A DNA stretch of 64,000 nucleotides. Origin: Robbsia andropogonis (GTDB taxonomy: Bacteria; Pseudomonadota; Gammaproteobacteria; Burkholderiales; Burkholderiaceae). Below, piece by piece: positions 1 through 8,158 of the stretch. A program made the position numbers and the translations under genes. Where the stretch lies: contig NZ_LAQU01000006.1 of assembly GCF_000970345.1 (NCBI RefSeq), positions 186,001 to 250,000 of the forward strand. Reading direction: 5' to 3'. Below the pieces are notes generated by a model. That model searched no databases and had not been told where the DNA came from. It worked only from the letters and a program-made list of their open reading frames with translations. Numbering within the stretch: the stretch's first letter is position 1; each line of letters starts with the position of its first letter.

Positions 1-2
1 AT

Positions 3-1070
3 GAGTACGCGTATGGCTTCACGACGGAAAACTCGCACTACGGCGTCACACGCAATCCTCATGATATCGATCGGATTGCCGGCGGCTCGTCCGGCGGTTC
101 CGCTGCCGCCGTCGCGGCAGGCCAAGTCCCGTTATCGCTGGGGTCCGATACCAACGGGTCGATCCGTGTGCCTGCGTCGCTTTGCGGCACATTTGCGCTA
201 AAACCGACTTTCGGCCGTCTCCCTCGCACCGGCACCTATCCGTTCGTCGACAGCCTCGACCATCTCGGACCATTTGCACGCAGCGTGCGCGATCTGGCGT
301 TGAGTTACGACGTGATGCAGCGCGCGCCCGCGACGGGCGACGGTGGCTGCGCCGGACGCGCGGTCGAAACGACCGCGGAGCAAGTACTGTCGACACTTGC
401 CGGCCATGCCGGAAACGACATCGGACGCGGCGATCTGCGTATCGCCATGTTGAACGGCTGGTTCCGAGAGTACGCCGAGCCGGAAAGCCTCGCCGCCGTG
501 GACCGCATCGCCGAGGCATTGGATGTCCATCACGCCGTGTCATTGCCCCTGGTCGAGGCAGGGCGCGCGGCGGCGTTCCTGATCACGAATGCCGAGGGCG
601 CCGCGCTGCACCTGCCCGATCTGCGCACGCAACCGGATGCGTTCGAACCCCTGTCGCGCGATCGCTTCCTTGCCGGCGCGCTATTGCCCGCGGCCTGGAT
701 ACATCGCGCCTATCGGGTACGCCGCGTGTATGCCCAGGCCGTCGCAAGACTGCTTGGTGATTACGACATCCTGCTGGCGCCGGCCACGCCGCGGGTCGCC
801 ACGCTTGTGGGCCAGGAAATGATGGAGGTCGGGTATCACACGCTGCCGGTTCGTGCAAACATGGGTATCCTGACGCAACCTATTTCGTGCATCGGTCTGC
901 CAGTCTGCACGGTGCCGGTGTGGCACGCGCATCCTACGCTGCCGATAGGCGTGCAAATCATCGGCGCGCCGTGGCGCGAGGATCATGTGCTGCGGGTAGC
1001 CGCGACGCTGGAAAGCTTGGGATTGGTACACGCGCCCGTTGCGACACCGCCGCGCCAACGCGACGCCTAG
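3..1070 (+). CDS. atzE: AtzE-family amidase, 3' part (5' end outside window)
   Basis: The frame is open from the window edge, so the N-terminus is missing. The visible part begins with EYAYGFTTENSHYGVTRNPHD-like sequence, followed by the amidase-signature stretch GGSSGGSAAAVAAG and then DTNGSIRVPAS. These supply the cis-serine and the nucleophilic serine of the Ser-cisSer-Lys triad. Family knowledge: AtzE is the catalytic subunit of 1-carboxybiuret hydrolase in cyanuric acid and urea-type nitrogen catabolism, working with the small AtzG protein. The TENSHYG region is typical of AtzE rather than GatA or urea amidolyase. The C-terminus ends normally. The reading frame that starts at an internal ATG near 168 is only a fragment of this gene. 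It converges on the PAS-GGDEF-EAL gene. The substrate is not proven; another amidase of the signature family remains possible. Confidence 0.85.
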   Translation, partial: EYAYGFTTENSHYGVTRNPHDIDRIAGGSSGGSAAAVAAGQVPLSLGSDTNGSIRVPASLCGTFALKPTFGRLPRTGTYPFVDSLDHLGPFARSVRDLALSYDVMQRAPATGDGGCAGRAVETTAEQVLSTLAGHAGNDIGRGDLRIAMLNGWFREYAEPESLAAVDRIAEALDVHHAVSLPLVEAGRAAAFLITNAEGAALHLPDLRTQPDAFEPLSRDRFLAGALLPAAWIHRAYRVRRVYAQAVARLLGDYDILLAPATPRVATLVGQEMMEVGYHTLPVRANMGILTQPISCIGLPVCTVPVWHAHPTLPIGVQIIGAPWREDHVLRVAATLESLGLVHAPVATPPRQRDA

Positions 1071-1158
1071 CGCATGACGCCACGCTGGATGCAGCGGCCA
1101 CCAGCACGCCCGCCAGGTCAGCATCCGACGCGCTTCCCGACGCCCAGCCCGGGCTCGG

Positions 1159-3903
1159 CTACGCGGTAAACCCACGCTTGCCGGATGTCGCGTCACCGTG
1201 GCCCGGAACGCGCACGGCGTTCAGCCAACGCAGCACATCCGCTGGCGGCATCGGACGGCAGACAAGAAACCCTTGCAGCTCGGTGCAGTGCTCTGCCAGC
1301 AAGGTCTCCCGCTGCGCCTGCGTCTCAACGCCTTCCGCGATCGTCGCCATTCCGAGGCTACGGCACAGACTCATGACCGATCGCACGATGGCCATCGATT
1401 TCGGATTGCGGCCCAGTTCCTTGATGAAACTGCGGTCGACCTTGATCCGCGTGAATGGGAAACTCTGCAGCAAGCTGAGGGACGAATAACCGGTGCCAAA
1501 GTCGTCCATCGCCACCCCGATTCCCATCGCCCGCACTTCCTTCAAAATCTGGCGCGGTATCTCCGCATTTTCCAGCAGTGCGGTCTCGGTGATCTCCAGT
1601 TCCAGCCGACACGCGGGAAAGCGCGACTCCTCCAATGCAATCGACAAGGCGCCGATAAATTCGTGATACAGCAGTTGCGACGGCGACACGTTTAGACTCA
1701 ACCGCACGTCCTCAGGCCAGGCCATGGCATCCATGCAGGCGCGCTTCATGACCCACGCCCCCAGCTCATGCATCATTCCACGCTCTTCGGCCACCGGAAT
1801 GAATTGCGCGGGCGCCATCACGCCCCGCCGTCGGTGACGCCAACGCAGTAACGCCTCACATGCGGTCACGCGCCCCGTGACCGCATCGATGATCGGCTGG
1901 TAATGCAACGTCAGCTCATCGCCGCGCAGCGCACGCCGCAGGTCGTCCTCGACCTCGTTACGGGTGCGCAGCGGATCGCTCATGCCTGGTTCGTACAGGC
2001 AGAAACGATTGCGCCCTTCGCGTTTCGCCTTGTACAACGCCAAATCCGCCTGTTGCAGCAGATGATCGGCATCCGTCGCGTTGTCCGCGTGCAGCACCAC
2101 ACCGACACTTACTCCGATGCTGATCTCGTTGCTGGCAATCTCAAAAGGATGGTCCAGTTGATCGATGCAACGTTGCGCCAACGCCCGCGCCTGCGCCACC
2201 GTCCGGCACGACGTGGTGACGATGGTGAATTCGTCGCCCCCGAGCCGCGCCAGTTGCTCACCCGTGCCGAGGATGTTGAGCAAGCGCTGGCTGACCGCTT
2301 TCAGTAACAAATCGCCGATATGGTGTCCAAGCGAGTCATTGACGGGCTTGAAACGATCCAGGTCCAGATACAAGAGCGCGAAACCGGCGCGCTCGACACC
2401 AGTGGCGTTCAGCAAATGATGGATACGATTCTGAAAACTGGTGCGGTTGGGCAGGTTCGTCAGCGTGTCGTGATGCGCCAGATGCTGGATGCGTTGTTCC
2501 GTCATCCGCTGTTCGGTCACGTCCTCGACCGTGGAGACCCAGCCGCCGTGCGCCAGCATCCGCGTACTGACCGCGATATGGCGCAGCCGGAACAACAACT
2601 CCAGCTCCATCGTCTCGCGAATCCAGCTGTCCCGATCCGACAACGACACGGTCAGTTGTCGCAGATGCTCGGCGGCCTCGGGCTGCTCCCACAGTGGCAC
2701 GATCTGCGAAATCCGTTCCACGACCGTTTCAAGCGACATGCCCGCCGTCAATGCGTCGGGAGGCAATTCGAAAATATCGGAGAAACGGCGGTTCGACAGC
2801 ACCAATTCGCCACGCTGGTTGAACAAGCATAAGCCCTGACGCATATTCGTCAGCGCCAGATTCAGGTTCTGGGAAGTGGCCGCCAGTGCGTTGGCATTCT
2901 TGCGTTGTTCGGAGCAATCGCGCGTGATCTTGGCGAAGCCGAATAGCGCGTCGTCATCGTCATAGACCGGCTGGATGACCACGTGCGCCCAGAAATGGCT
3001 GCCGTCCTTGCGCACGCGCCACCCTTCGGCATCGAATTTGCCAACGTGCCGCGCCGTGTCTATGCCCAACGCGGGGATGCCTTTCGCCTGATCCTCCGGC
3101 GTATAAAACATTGAAAAATGCTTGCCGACGATCTCGGCCGCCTCGTAGCCGTTGGCCCGTTCGGCGCCCGCATTCCAGCTCGTAACGATACCACTCGGAT
3201 CGAGCATGTAAATCGCGTAGTCGGTGATCCCTTCGGCCAGCAAGCGGAACCGTTGCTCCTGCTCCTGCGCGCGGATGAGCAGATGGTGCAACTCCGTGCA
3301 ATCACGCGTCACATTGGCGAAACCGAACAACGCGCCATTCGCGTCGTAAATAGGATCAATGACCGCGTGCGCCCAAAATTTCGAGCCGTCCTTACGCGCG
3401 CGCCAACCCTCGGCCTGGAATTTGCCTTCGTCCCGTGCGATCCGAAGATTCGATGCGGGAAGGCCGTTCACCTGGTCTTCGGGCGTGTAGAGGCAACCGT
3501 AGTAGCAGCCTATGATTTCTTCGGCGGTATAGCCCTTCGCACGTTGCGCACCGGCATTCCATGTACGGATTCGCCCCTCGGTGTCCAACATGTAGATCGC
3601 GTATTCGGCGATACCCTGGATCAACCGCTGATAGATTCCGCCGTCCGACACGGTATCGACAACCACACCGGCACTAGCGTCGTGCGGCTTGGTCGCCGCC
3701 CCTCCGTCCACTGGCTCACCACGCACACCCTCCACCCCGGACGACGCGGTCTGAGGCGAAAGCGATACGGCGGCAGATGCGGATGGGTATGGGCGAGTGT
3801 CGGCAACACCGGGCGCCGCGGCGTTTTCAACGACCTCGTCCTGACCTTCCATGTCGACTACGCGTGGGACACTCTGCGCTGGGGACCGCTGCAGACGACG
3901 CAC
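1159..3903 (-). CDS. Triple-PAS GGDEF-EAL cyclic-di-GMP signalling protein
   Basis: A 914-residue, apparently cytosolic protein with no membrane segment. Three PAS domains lie at about residues 94-203, 217-331 and 346-465. The first two are close copies sharing the YAIYMLD...W.AGA.RA.GY and YTPEDQ...KF.AEGWR.RKDGS.FWAH patterns. GGDEF (about 470-635) has an intact signature at 555-559. EAL (about 650-895) has CEALLRW near 682, DDFGTGYSSL and EGVET, so both halves look catalytically competent. The I-site RxxD expected five residues before GGDEF reads GTGE, so product inhibition is probably lost. The first 90 residues are low complexity. The listed start is GTG; ATG at 3852 is an alternative, and neither has a clear ribosome site. 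Likely role: a sensory switch that makes or degrades c-di-GMP. Confidence 0.93.
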   Translation of the reverse strand: MRRLQRSPAQSVPRVVDMEGQDEVVENAAAPGVADTRPYPSASAAVSLSPQTASSGVEGVRGEPVDGGAATKPHDASAGVVVDTVSDGGIYQRLIQGIAEYAIYMLDTEGRIRTWNAGAQRAKGYTAEEIIGCYYGCLYTPEDQVNGLPASNLRIARDEGKFQAEGWRARKDGSKFWAHAVIDPIYDANGALFGFANVTRDCTELHHLLIRAQEQEQRFRLLAEGITDYAIYMLDPSGIVTSWNAGAERANGYEAAEIVGKHFSMFYTPEDQAKGIPALGIDTARHVGKFDAEGWRVRKDGSHFWAHVVIQPVYDDDDALFGFAKITRDCSEQRKNANALAATSQNLNLALTNMRQGLCLFNQRGELVLSNRRFSDIFELPPDALTAGMSLETVVERISQIVPLWEQPEAAEHLRQLTVSLSDRDSWIRETMELELLFRLRHIAVSTRMLAHGGWVSTVEDVTEQRMTEQRIQHLAHHDTLTNLPNRTSFQNRIHHLLNATGVERAGFALLYLDLDRFKPVNDSLGHHIGDLLLKAVSQRLLNILGTGEQLARLGGDEFTIVTTSCRTVAQARALAQRCIDQLDHPFEIASNEISIGVSVGVVLHADNATDADHLLQQADLALYKAKREGRNRFCLYEPGMSDPLRTRNEVEDDLRRALRGDELTLHYQPIIDAVTGRVTACEALLRWRHRRRGVMAPAQFIPVAEERGMMHELGAWVMKRACMDAMAWPEDVRLSLNVSPSQLLYHEFIGALSIALEESRFPACRLELEITETALLENAEIPRQILKEVRAMGIGVAMDDFGTGYSSLSLLQSFPFTRIKVDRSFIKELGRNPKSMAIVRSVMSLCRSLGMATIAEGVETQAQRETLLAEHCTELQGFLVCRPMPPADVLRWLNAVRVPGHGDATSGKRGFTA

Positions 3904-4095
3904 CGGCGGAGCGTGGGCGAATCGTCATACGTTTGTTTACGGCCACATCCCACACTTCTTTAACGCTTTTTGATGCACAAAAGAAGAACACTGGCACATC
4001 ACTGAAACGGCACGCAAGGTCTCGGAAAGCTCCGTCAACACTCGCATACGGTTCCGTACCATCTCAAAAATAGACCGACCGATCAGTCTGGCGCA

Positions 4096-4566
4096 TCAAC
4101 CATTACGCATCGATGCCATGCGCGGCTGGGCCACCATCACGTCCGAACGATCACCCGCATGTCCGCGTTCGCCAGCGATCGGCTCGTTCATCGCGTCATC
4201 CAGTTGCTGTTCGCGCAACCACCGGTCGTAGGTTGCGGCGTTGGCATATGTTTGACGTAAAGCCATCGCGCGATCCGGACGACTACGTCGCTCCGTCTCG
4301 GCCTGCTCCGGCTTCCAGCCGCCCAGCGAAAACTGCCCTACCTCCAAACCCAGACGCATGATGACTTCCAGCGCCTTCATCGGGTTACGAAACGCGCGCG
4401 GCCGCCGGCGATTCGATGTCACCAGTACAGCCGCTCCCGCATTACGCGTCTCCAGTTCTACAAAGAACGCCGCACCGTCCGCGCGCAACATCGCTGACTC
4501 GATGCCACCGGAGAGGACGGCTACCTTTGCCTGGGACAGATCCAACATCTTCATCGCATGGCTCAT
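4096..4566 (-). CDS. Antitoxin-like small protein, PaaA2-related C-terminus, orphan
   Basis: 156 residues from the ATG giving MSHAMKMLDLS; an in-frame ATG at 4608 would add 14 residues. The N-terminal half (LRADGAAFFVELETR...VTSNRRRPRAFRNPMKALEVI...LGL) resembles Burkholderia proteins annotated as antitoxin-like. The segment RQTYANAATYDRWLREQQLDDAMNEP resembles the short helical motif of PaaA2-type antitoxins, which normally pair with a ParE/RelE toxin. No toxin-sized gene lies on either side: downstream is the PAS-GGDEF-EAL gene, upstream is thrH. The call rests on recalled motif similarity and is moderate. The gene could belong to the thrH operon, since the gap from the thrH stop is about 130 bp, or be separate. 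Confidence 0.5.
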   Translation of the reverse strand: MSHAMKMLDLSQAKVAVLSGGIESAMLRADGAAFFVELETRNAGAAVLVTSNRRRPRAFRNPMKALEVIMRLGLEVGQFSLGGWKPEQAETERRSRPDRAMALRQTYANAATYDRWLREQQLDDAMNEPIAGERGHAGDRSDVMVAQPRMASMRNG

Positions 4567-4695
4567 CGCATACCCCTTCAGAATAAAAAGTAAAACATTC
4601 CGGATCAACGAGAAGTCGTTGCCGTAAAACGTGCTGAAAAAACAGGTACTGCTCGATGCTGCATGGCCTGTGACTGTGCGTCATGCCACATCGGT

Positions 4696-5373
4696 TCAAC
4701 CCACATGCAAGCCGGAGCCCGCTACCGCGGCATTACGGACCGCATGCGGTGGACCACAGAAGTGCATCAACTCCTCGCCACACAGCGCTTCGGTGATTTC
4801 ATCCAGTCGTTCGACCGTGCGCAGATGCGGCGCCGCGAGACGTGTCAACTCGGAAGGACGGACCAGGAAACCGTGAGTGGCCAGAGACAGCATGGCAAGA
4901 TCGTTGAACGCATCGCCAACGGCGAGCACGGTCGCACCCTCATTCAAATATTTCCGGACGACATCTTCCTTGCCGCGACGCGGCGCAAAAGCACAGCGGG
5001 TGACGAAGCCCGCCGCGTCGACCTCCAACCGGTGACACTGCGCCGGCGGACTTCCCAATTGGTCAAGAATCGGTGTGGCCAATTCGACAAAGCAATCCGA
5101 GACGATTTGTATCTCGTAATCCCGCGCCCGGAGCGTATCCAGAAAAGCCTCAGCCCCTTCAAGCGGCGAGAGCGAAGAGAAAATCGCCTGCACATCACTC
5201 AAGCGCAGCCCCTGCTTGCGCAATGCGTCGATTCGTTTGCGCATCAGCCATTCATAGTCCGGAGTCTCCCGGGTCGTTTCCAAGAAGGCGTCGTTGCCGG
5301 TCTGCTGCGCCAGAAAAGGCCACAACTCGGGCATCAGCACGCCCTCCAGATCGATACAGGCAATCTTGTCCAT
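4696..5373 (-). CDS. thrH: ThrH: phosphoserine phosphatase / homoserine phosphotransferase
   Basis: 225 residues, slightly longer than the roughly 205 of Pseudomonas ThrH because of a C-terminal tail. It opens with ACIDLEGVLMPE, the ThrH form of the HAD motif I (DLEG in place of DxDGT). It continues with TRETPDYEWLMRKRI, a VSDCF motif II and GDAFNDLAML for motifs III/IV. Family knowledge: ThrH dephosphorylates phosphoserine and can transfer the phosphate to the gamma-hydroxyl of homoserine. A ribosome site (GGAG, about 7 nt) precedes the ATG. It lies 12 bp downstream of the exporter gene, so the two are almost certainly co-transcribed. The context suggests its real acceptor here may be a hydroxylated amino acid; that is inference. 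Confidence 0.88.
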   Translation of the reverse strand: MDKIACIDLEGVLMPELWPFLAQQTGNDAFLETTRETPDYEWLMRKRIDALRKQGLRLSDVQAIFSSLSPLEGAEAFLDTLRARDYEIQIVSDCFVELATPILDQLGSPPAQCHRLEVDAAGFVTRCAFAPRRGKEDVVRKYLNEGATVLAVGDAFNDLAMLSLATHGFLVRPSELTRLAAPHLRTVERLDEITEALCGEELMHFCGPPHAVRNAAVAGSGLHVG

Positions 5374-5385
5374 CCATAATCTCCG

Positions 5386-6003
5386 TCAATGCGCGACGCC
5401 AGACAGCGCCAGTGACACCCCCAAGCCCATCAGCGCCGTGCCAATCACCCGGTCCACCGCACGTTGCTTGTCGAGCATCGTGCGACGCAATACTTCGGAC
5501 GAAAAGAACACCGCGACGAGACTGAACCACGCCCAGTGAGCGAACGACATGAACAGTCCATAGCCGAAGTCGACGAACAACGGGCTGCCTGGCTTCACCA
5601 CCTGGGTGTACGAGCTGACGACGAACAGCATCGTCTTCGGATTCAACGCATTGGTCAGAAAGCCGGTACGGAAAGCGGCGAACATCGAGATGCCCCCTCC
5701 CTGCTCCAAGTCCAACGAAAGTTTCTTTGTATTCGTCAGTGATTTATAGCCGATGTAGATCAAATACCCGGCACCGACAAATTTCATCGCAGTAAACATC
5801 ATTGGCGAGTGGGCGATGATGACGGCCACACCGAAGACGGTGTACATCACGTGCACCTGAACGCCAATGGCGATGCCCAATGCGGAGACCAAGCCCGCGC
5901 GGCGGCCAAACGCATAGCTATTGCGCGTCACCATCGCGAAATCTGGTCCCGGACTGATCACCGCCAACACAGTGATCAACGCTACTGCGAACAATTCATT
6001 CAT
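5386..6003 (-). CDS. LysE/RhtB-family amino acid exporter
   Basis: 205 residues, the normal size for the family, with about six hydrophobic segments. The N-terminus carries the signature ISPGPDFAMVTRNS (family: PGP near residue 20) followed by a GxxxG-rich second helix. This inner-membrane family exports free amino acids such as homoserine, threonine and lysine. GGAGACAGGC places a good ribosome site before the ATG. It sits between the 2-oxoglutarate dioxygenase (125 bp upstream) and thrH (12 bp downstream), all on the same strand. Exporters of this family also accompany isoleucine hydroxylase genes in Bacillus, so a hydroxylated amino acid is a reasonable cargo. Confidence 0.9.
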   Translation of the reverse strand: MNELFAVALITVLAVISPGPDFAMVTRNSYAFGRRAGLVSALGIAIGVQVHVMYTVFGVAVIIAHSPMMFTAMKFVGAGYLIYIGYKSLTNTKKLSLDLEQGGGISMFAAFRTGFLTNALNPKTMLFVVSSYTQVVKPGSPLFVDFGYGLFMSFAHWAWFSLVAVFFSSEVLRRTMLDKQRAVDRVIGTALMGLGVSLALSGVAH

Positions 6004-6128
6004 GCCTGTCTCCGCATTGGTTCGACCCTTTACCGGGTCGTTCTGGACGCTTTAAATCGTCGGAGCGACGGATTTGCCGCCGGGTCGTTTGGGCTTACTG
6101 CGCCTTATGCGGCCGTGCCATCGATGCG

Positions 6129-6914
6129 TTATTTCTTGCAAAACGTGACTACGAGCATGTCGCGGTACGCGGGCACATCCGCCTTGATACGTTCGATCGG
6201 CGTGACACCATGCACCACCCTCTCGTCATTGAGGATCGCCGCGTCGAATGGCGACACCATCGTGTATGCGGCAAGCCGCTCGCCATGGCGATCGGCGATT
6301 TTCGATTCACCGTTTGAAACGTTCTGCCGATCCATCAACATCATGAAAACGAAGTTCACGCCATCGCGATGCATGCCCTCGGGCGTGGGCAAACCTTCCC
6401 CTGACGTCGCGTTGATGCGGAACTGGTGGACTTCGATGTGCCATGCATAGTACGGCGCCAGGCGGCCAAAAATCTCGCAGCAGAACGCGAGCACCGCGTT
6501 CATCGCATCGCTACCGCTGATCTCCGGCTCCAGCGGCGCGAAATAGCGTGGAATACCACCGTTCAAATGGTTGTAGTTCAGGCTTTGGTAATGAGGCTGC
6601 TGGGCTTCCAGATAGGCCCGGCGCCCGCCTGGCAACGCACTGTAGACCGCATGGCGACGATAGCGATAACGGCCACCGTCGCCCATGAACGTATCGAGCT
6701 CGAGACGATTCCAACTCTCGGCGAATTGCTGCCACTCGCCAGCTCCCACGTCGGCAACCGTGCCGAGCAGACGGCGCGTCTTGCCGGCAGGCAGGAAGCA
6801 AAAATCTTTCTGTGCAATAAATTCGCACAAACTGGCCGCCTCGCGATTTAGCGAGACTTGCGCATGAGGCTCTGGTATCGAACGCGGCCGGTGTTCAAAC
6901 AGTTGCTCCATCAT
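6129..6914 (-). CDS. 2-oxoglutarate/Fe(II) dioxygenase, free L-amino acid hydroxylase type
   Basis: The frame is open to 7031, but the ATG-ATG pair at 6914/6911 has an AGGGGGC ribosome site, giving 261 residues, the usual size. It matches the 2OG-Fe_Oxy_2 family, which includes B. thuringiensis isoleucine 4-hydroxylase and relatives acting on free L-amino acids. The iron-binding facial triad is visible as H182-x-D184 (MHRDGVNF) and H235 (VVHGVTPI). R251 (YRDML) is a candidate 2-oxoglutarate ligand. The protein is cytosolic. It is divergent from a LysR regulator (171 bp gap holding a perfect inverted repeat) and leads an RhtB exporter-ThrH cluster. The amino acid hydroxylated cannot be read from the sequence. 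Confidence 0.85.
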   Translation of the reverse strand: MMEQLFEHRPRSIPEPHAQVSLNREAASLCEFIAQKDFCFLPAGKTRRLLGTVADVGAGEWQQFAESWNRLELDTFMGDGGRYRYRRHAVYSALPGGRRAYLEAQQPHYQSLNYNHLNGGIPRYFAPLEPEISGSDAMNAVLAFCCEIFGRLAPYYAWHIEVHQFRINATSGEGLPTPEGMHRDGVNFVFMMLMDRQNVSNGESKIADRHGERLAAYTMVSPFDAAILNDERVVHGVTPIERIKADVPAYRDMLVVTFCKK

Positions 6915-6948
6915 TACGCCCCCTGGATTATGTAGGTATCGTTTTGCC

Positions 6949-6968
6949 GGAACGTTTAATGGAACGTT
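6949..6968. promoter_or_regulatory. Direct repeat GGAACGTT x2 in the divergent promoter region
   Basis: GGAACGTT occurs at 6949-6956 and again at 6961-6968, 12 bp apart start to start, close to one helical turn. It lies 35 bp upstream of the dioxygenase start. This spacing would suit a regulator site or an element overlapping the promoter. No promoter consensus is convincing here. Confidence 0.35.
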
Positions 6969-7019
6969 GCAGCGCCAGGAGATTATTAGGGCCTTTGACG
7001 ATTCAAAAAAGCGATTTAT

Positions 7020-7051
7020 AGTGTGAGTCATCTGATAGTATTTCTCACACT
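7020..7051. promoter_or_regulatory. Perfect inverted repeat, candidate LysR operator
   Basis: AGTGTGAG (7020-7027) and CTCACACT (7044-7051) form a perfect 8-bp interrupted palindrome with a 16-bp spacer. It lies 35 bp before the LysR start and about 105 bp before the dioxygenase start. LysR proteins usually bind dyads in the shared promoter of the regulator and its divergent target. The arms are longer than a minimal T-N11-A box. Confidence 0.5.
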
Positions 7052-7085
7052 TATTTCAAACGAACGGTTGATTAAGGACCACACC

Positions 7086-7964
7086 ATGCGGCTTCCACCG
7101 TTAGGCACATTCAAAGTATTCGACGTAGCCGCACAGACGGAAAGTTTCGTAAAAGCCGCGGAAACGTTGCATGTCACGCATGGCGCCGTGAGCCGGCAAG
7201 TCAGGCAGTTGGAAGAAGCACTAGGGGTGGCGCTGTTCGAGCGACGTAATCGCGCGGTGTTCTTGACGGCGGCGGGACGCGCGTTGCAAGCCACCACCAC
7301 GTCTATTTTTGACCAGTTGGAAGGCACCGTGCATCGGCTGCGGCAGCAGGCGCACGAGAACACACTGGTGCTATCGTGCGAGCCGACCATCGCGATGAAA
7401 TGGCTGATTCCGCGACTGCCGTCGTTTCAGCACGCGCACCCGGACATTCAGCTGCATCTATCGGCCGCCGGCGGTCCGATCGATTTTCAGAAAACGGGCG
7501 TCGATCTCGCACTGCGACGAAACGACTTCACCTGGGACACCAGCGTGCACGCGCTGACGATTTGCGATGAATGGGTCGGACCGGTGGCAAGCCGCGAGAC
7601 CTTTGCCGCGCCGGAGGCACGCTTGCTGTTGCTGCATACGAAATCGCGACCGAACGCCTGGAAGCATTGGTCGATCGCCAGCGGTATGACCCTGGGGAGC
7701 AATGCACGCATTGATTACGAGCATTTCTACCTGTGTATCCAGGCGGCGGTGGCAGGCCTGGGCGTTGCGATGTCGTCGTTTTTCATGGTGCAGGACGAAC
7801 TGGCGAGCAAGCATCTCATCGCCCCGCACGGGTTTGTACGGGACGGTTCCGCGTATTGCCTTCTATCGACTTATGCACTCGACGACGACCCGAAATGCCG
7901 GCGTTTCGCCGACTGGGTCACCCGGGAAATGGCGCGCTGCGCCGCGATGATTCCCGCCGCGTAA
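7086..7964 (+). CDS. LysR-family regulator, GcvA-like
   Basis: 292 residues from an ATG preceded by AAGGACC; upstream in-frame codons to 7023 lie in the operator region and are not used. The N-terminus (LPPLGTFKVFDVAAQTESFVKAAETLHVTHGAVSRQVRQLEEALGVALFERR) is a textbook LysR winged helix-turn-helix with the linker helix, of the GcvA subgroup. The rest is a periplasmic-binding-protein-like effector domain. It is transcribed away from the amino acid dioxygenase, with the perfect inverted repeat between. It most likely autoregulates and controls the hydroxylase-exporter-thrH cluster in response to an amino acid; the inducer is unknown. Confidence 0.92.
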   Translation: MRLPPLGTFKVFDVAAQTESFVKAAETLHVTHGAVSRQVRQLEEALGVALFERRNRAVFLTAAGRALQATTTSIFDQLEGTVHRLRQQAHENTLVLSCEPTIAMKWLIPRLPSFQHAHPDIQLHLSAAGGPIDFQKTGVDLALRRNDFTWDTSVHALTICDEWVGPVASRETFAAPEARLLLLHTKSRPNAWKHWSIASGMTLGSNARIDYEHFYLCIQAAVAGLGVAMSSFFMVQDELASKHLIAPHGFVRDGSAYCLLSTYALDDDPKCRRFADWVTREMARCAAMIPAA

Positions 7965-8158
7965 CGCGAACACGGCTGCCTTTACCCGTACTGCGGTCAC
8001 GCCTTTTGCCACGGTCGCCTACGCAGTTTCCCTAATGGGCATATCATGCGCCTGCAACGCGCAACGCCTGCATCCCGATTAATGGCGTTCTTTTAAATAC
8101 AACCGAAACGACCGCCACCTTGCCGCAAAAGTGGCCTTCTCGCTGTACGACTTCCCTC

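Noticed and set aside
3118-3963. 281-residue plus frame
   Set aside because: Antisense to the PAS-GGDEF-EAL gene; mirrors its codon bias and has no family motif.
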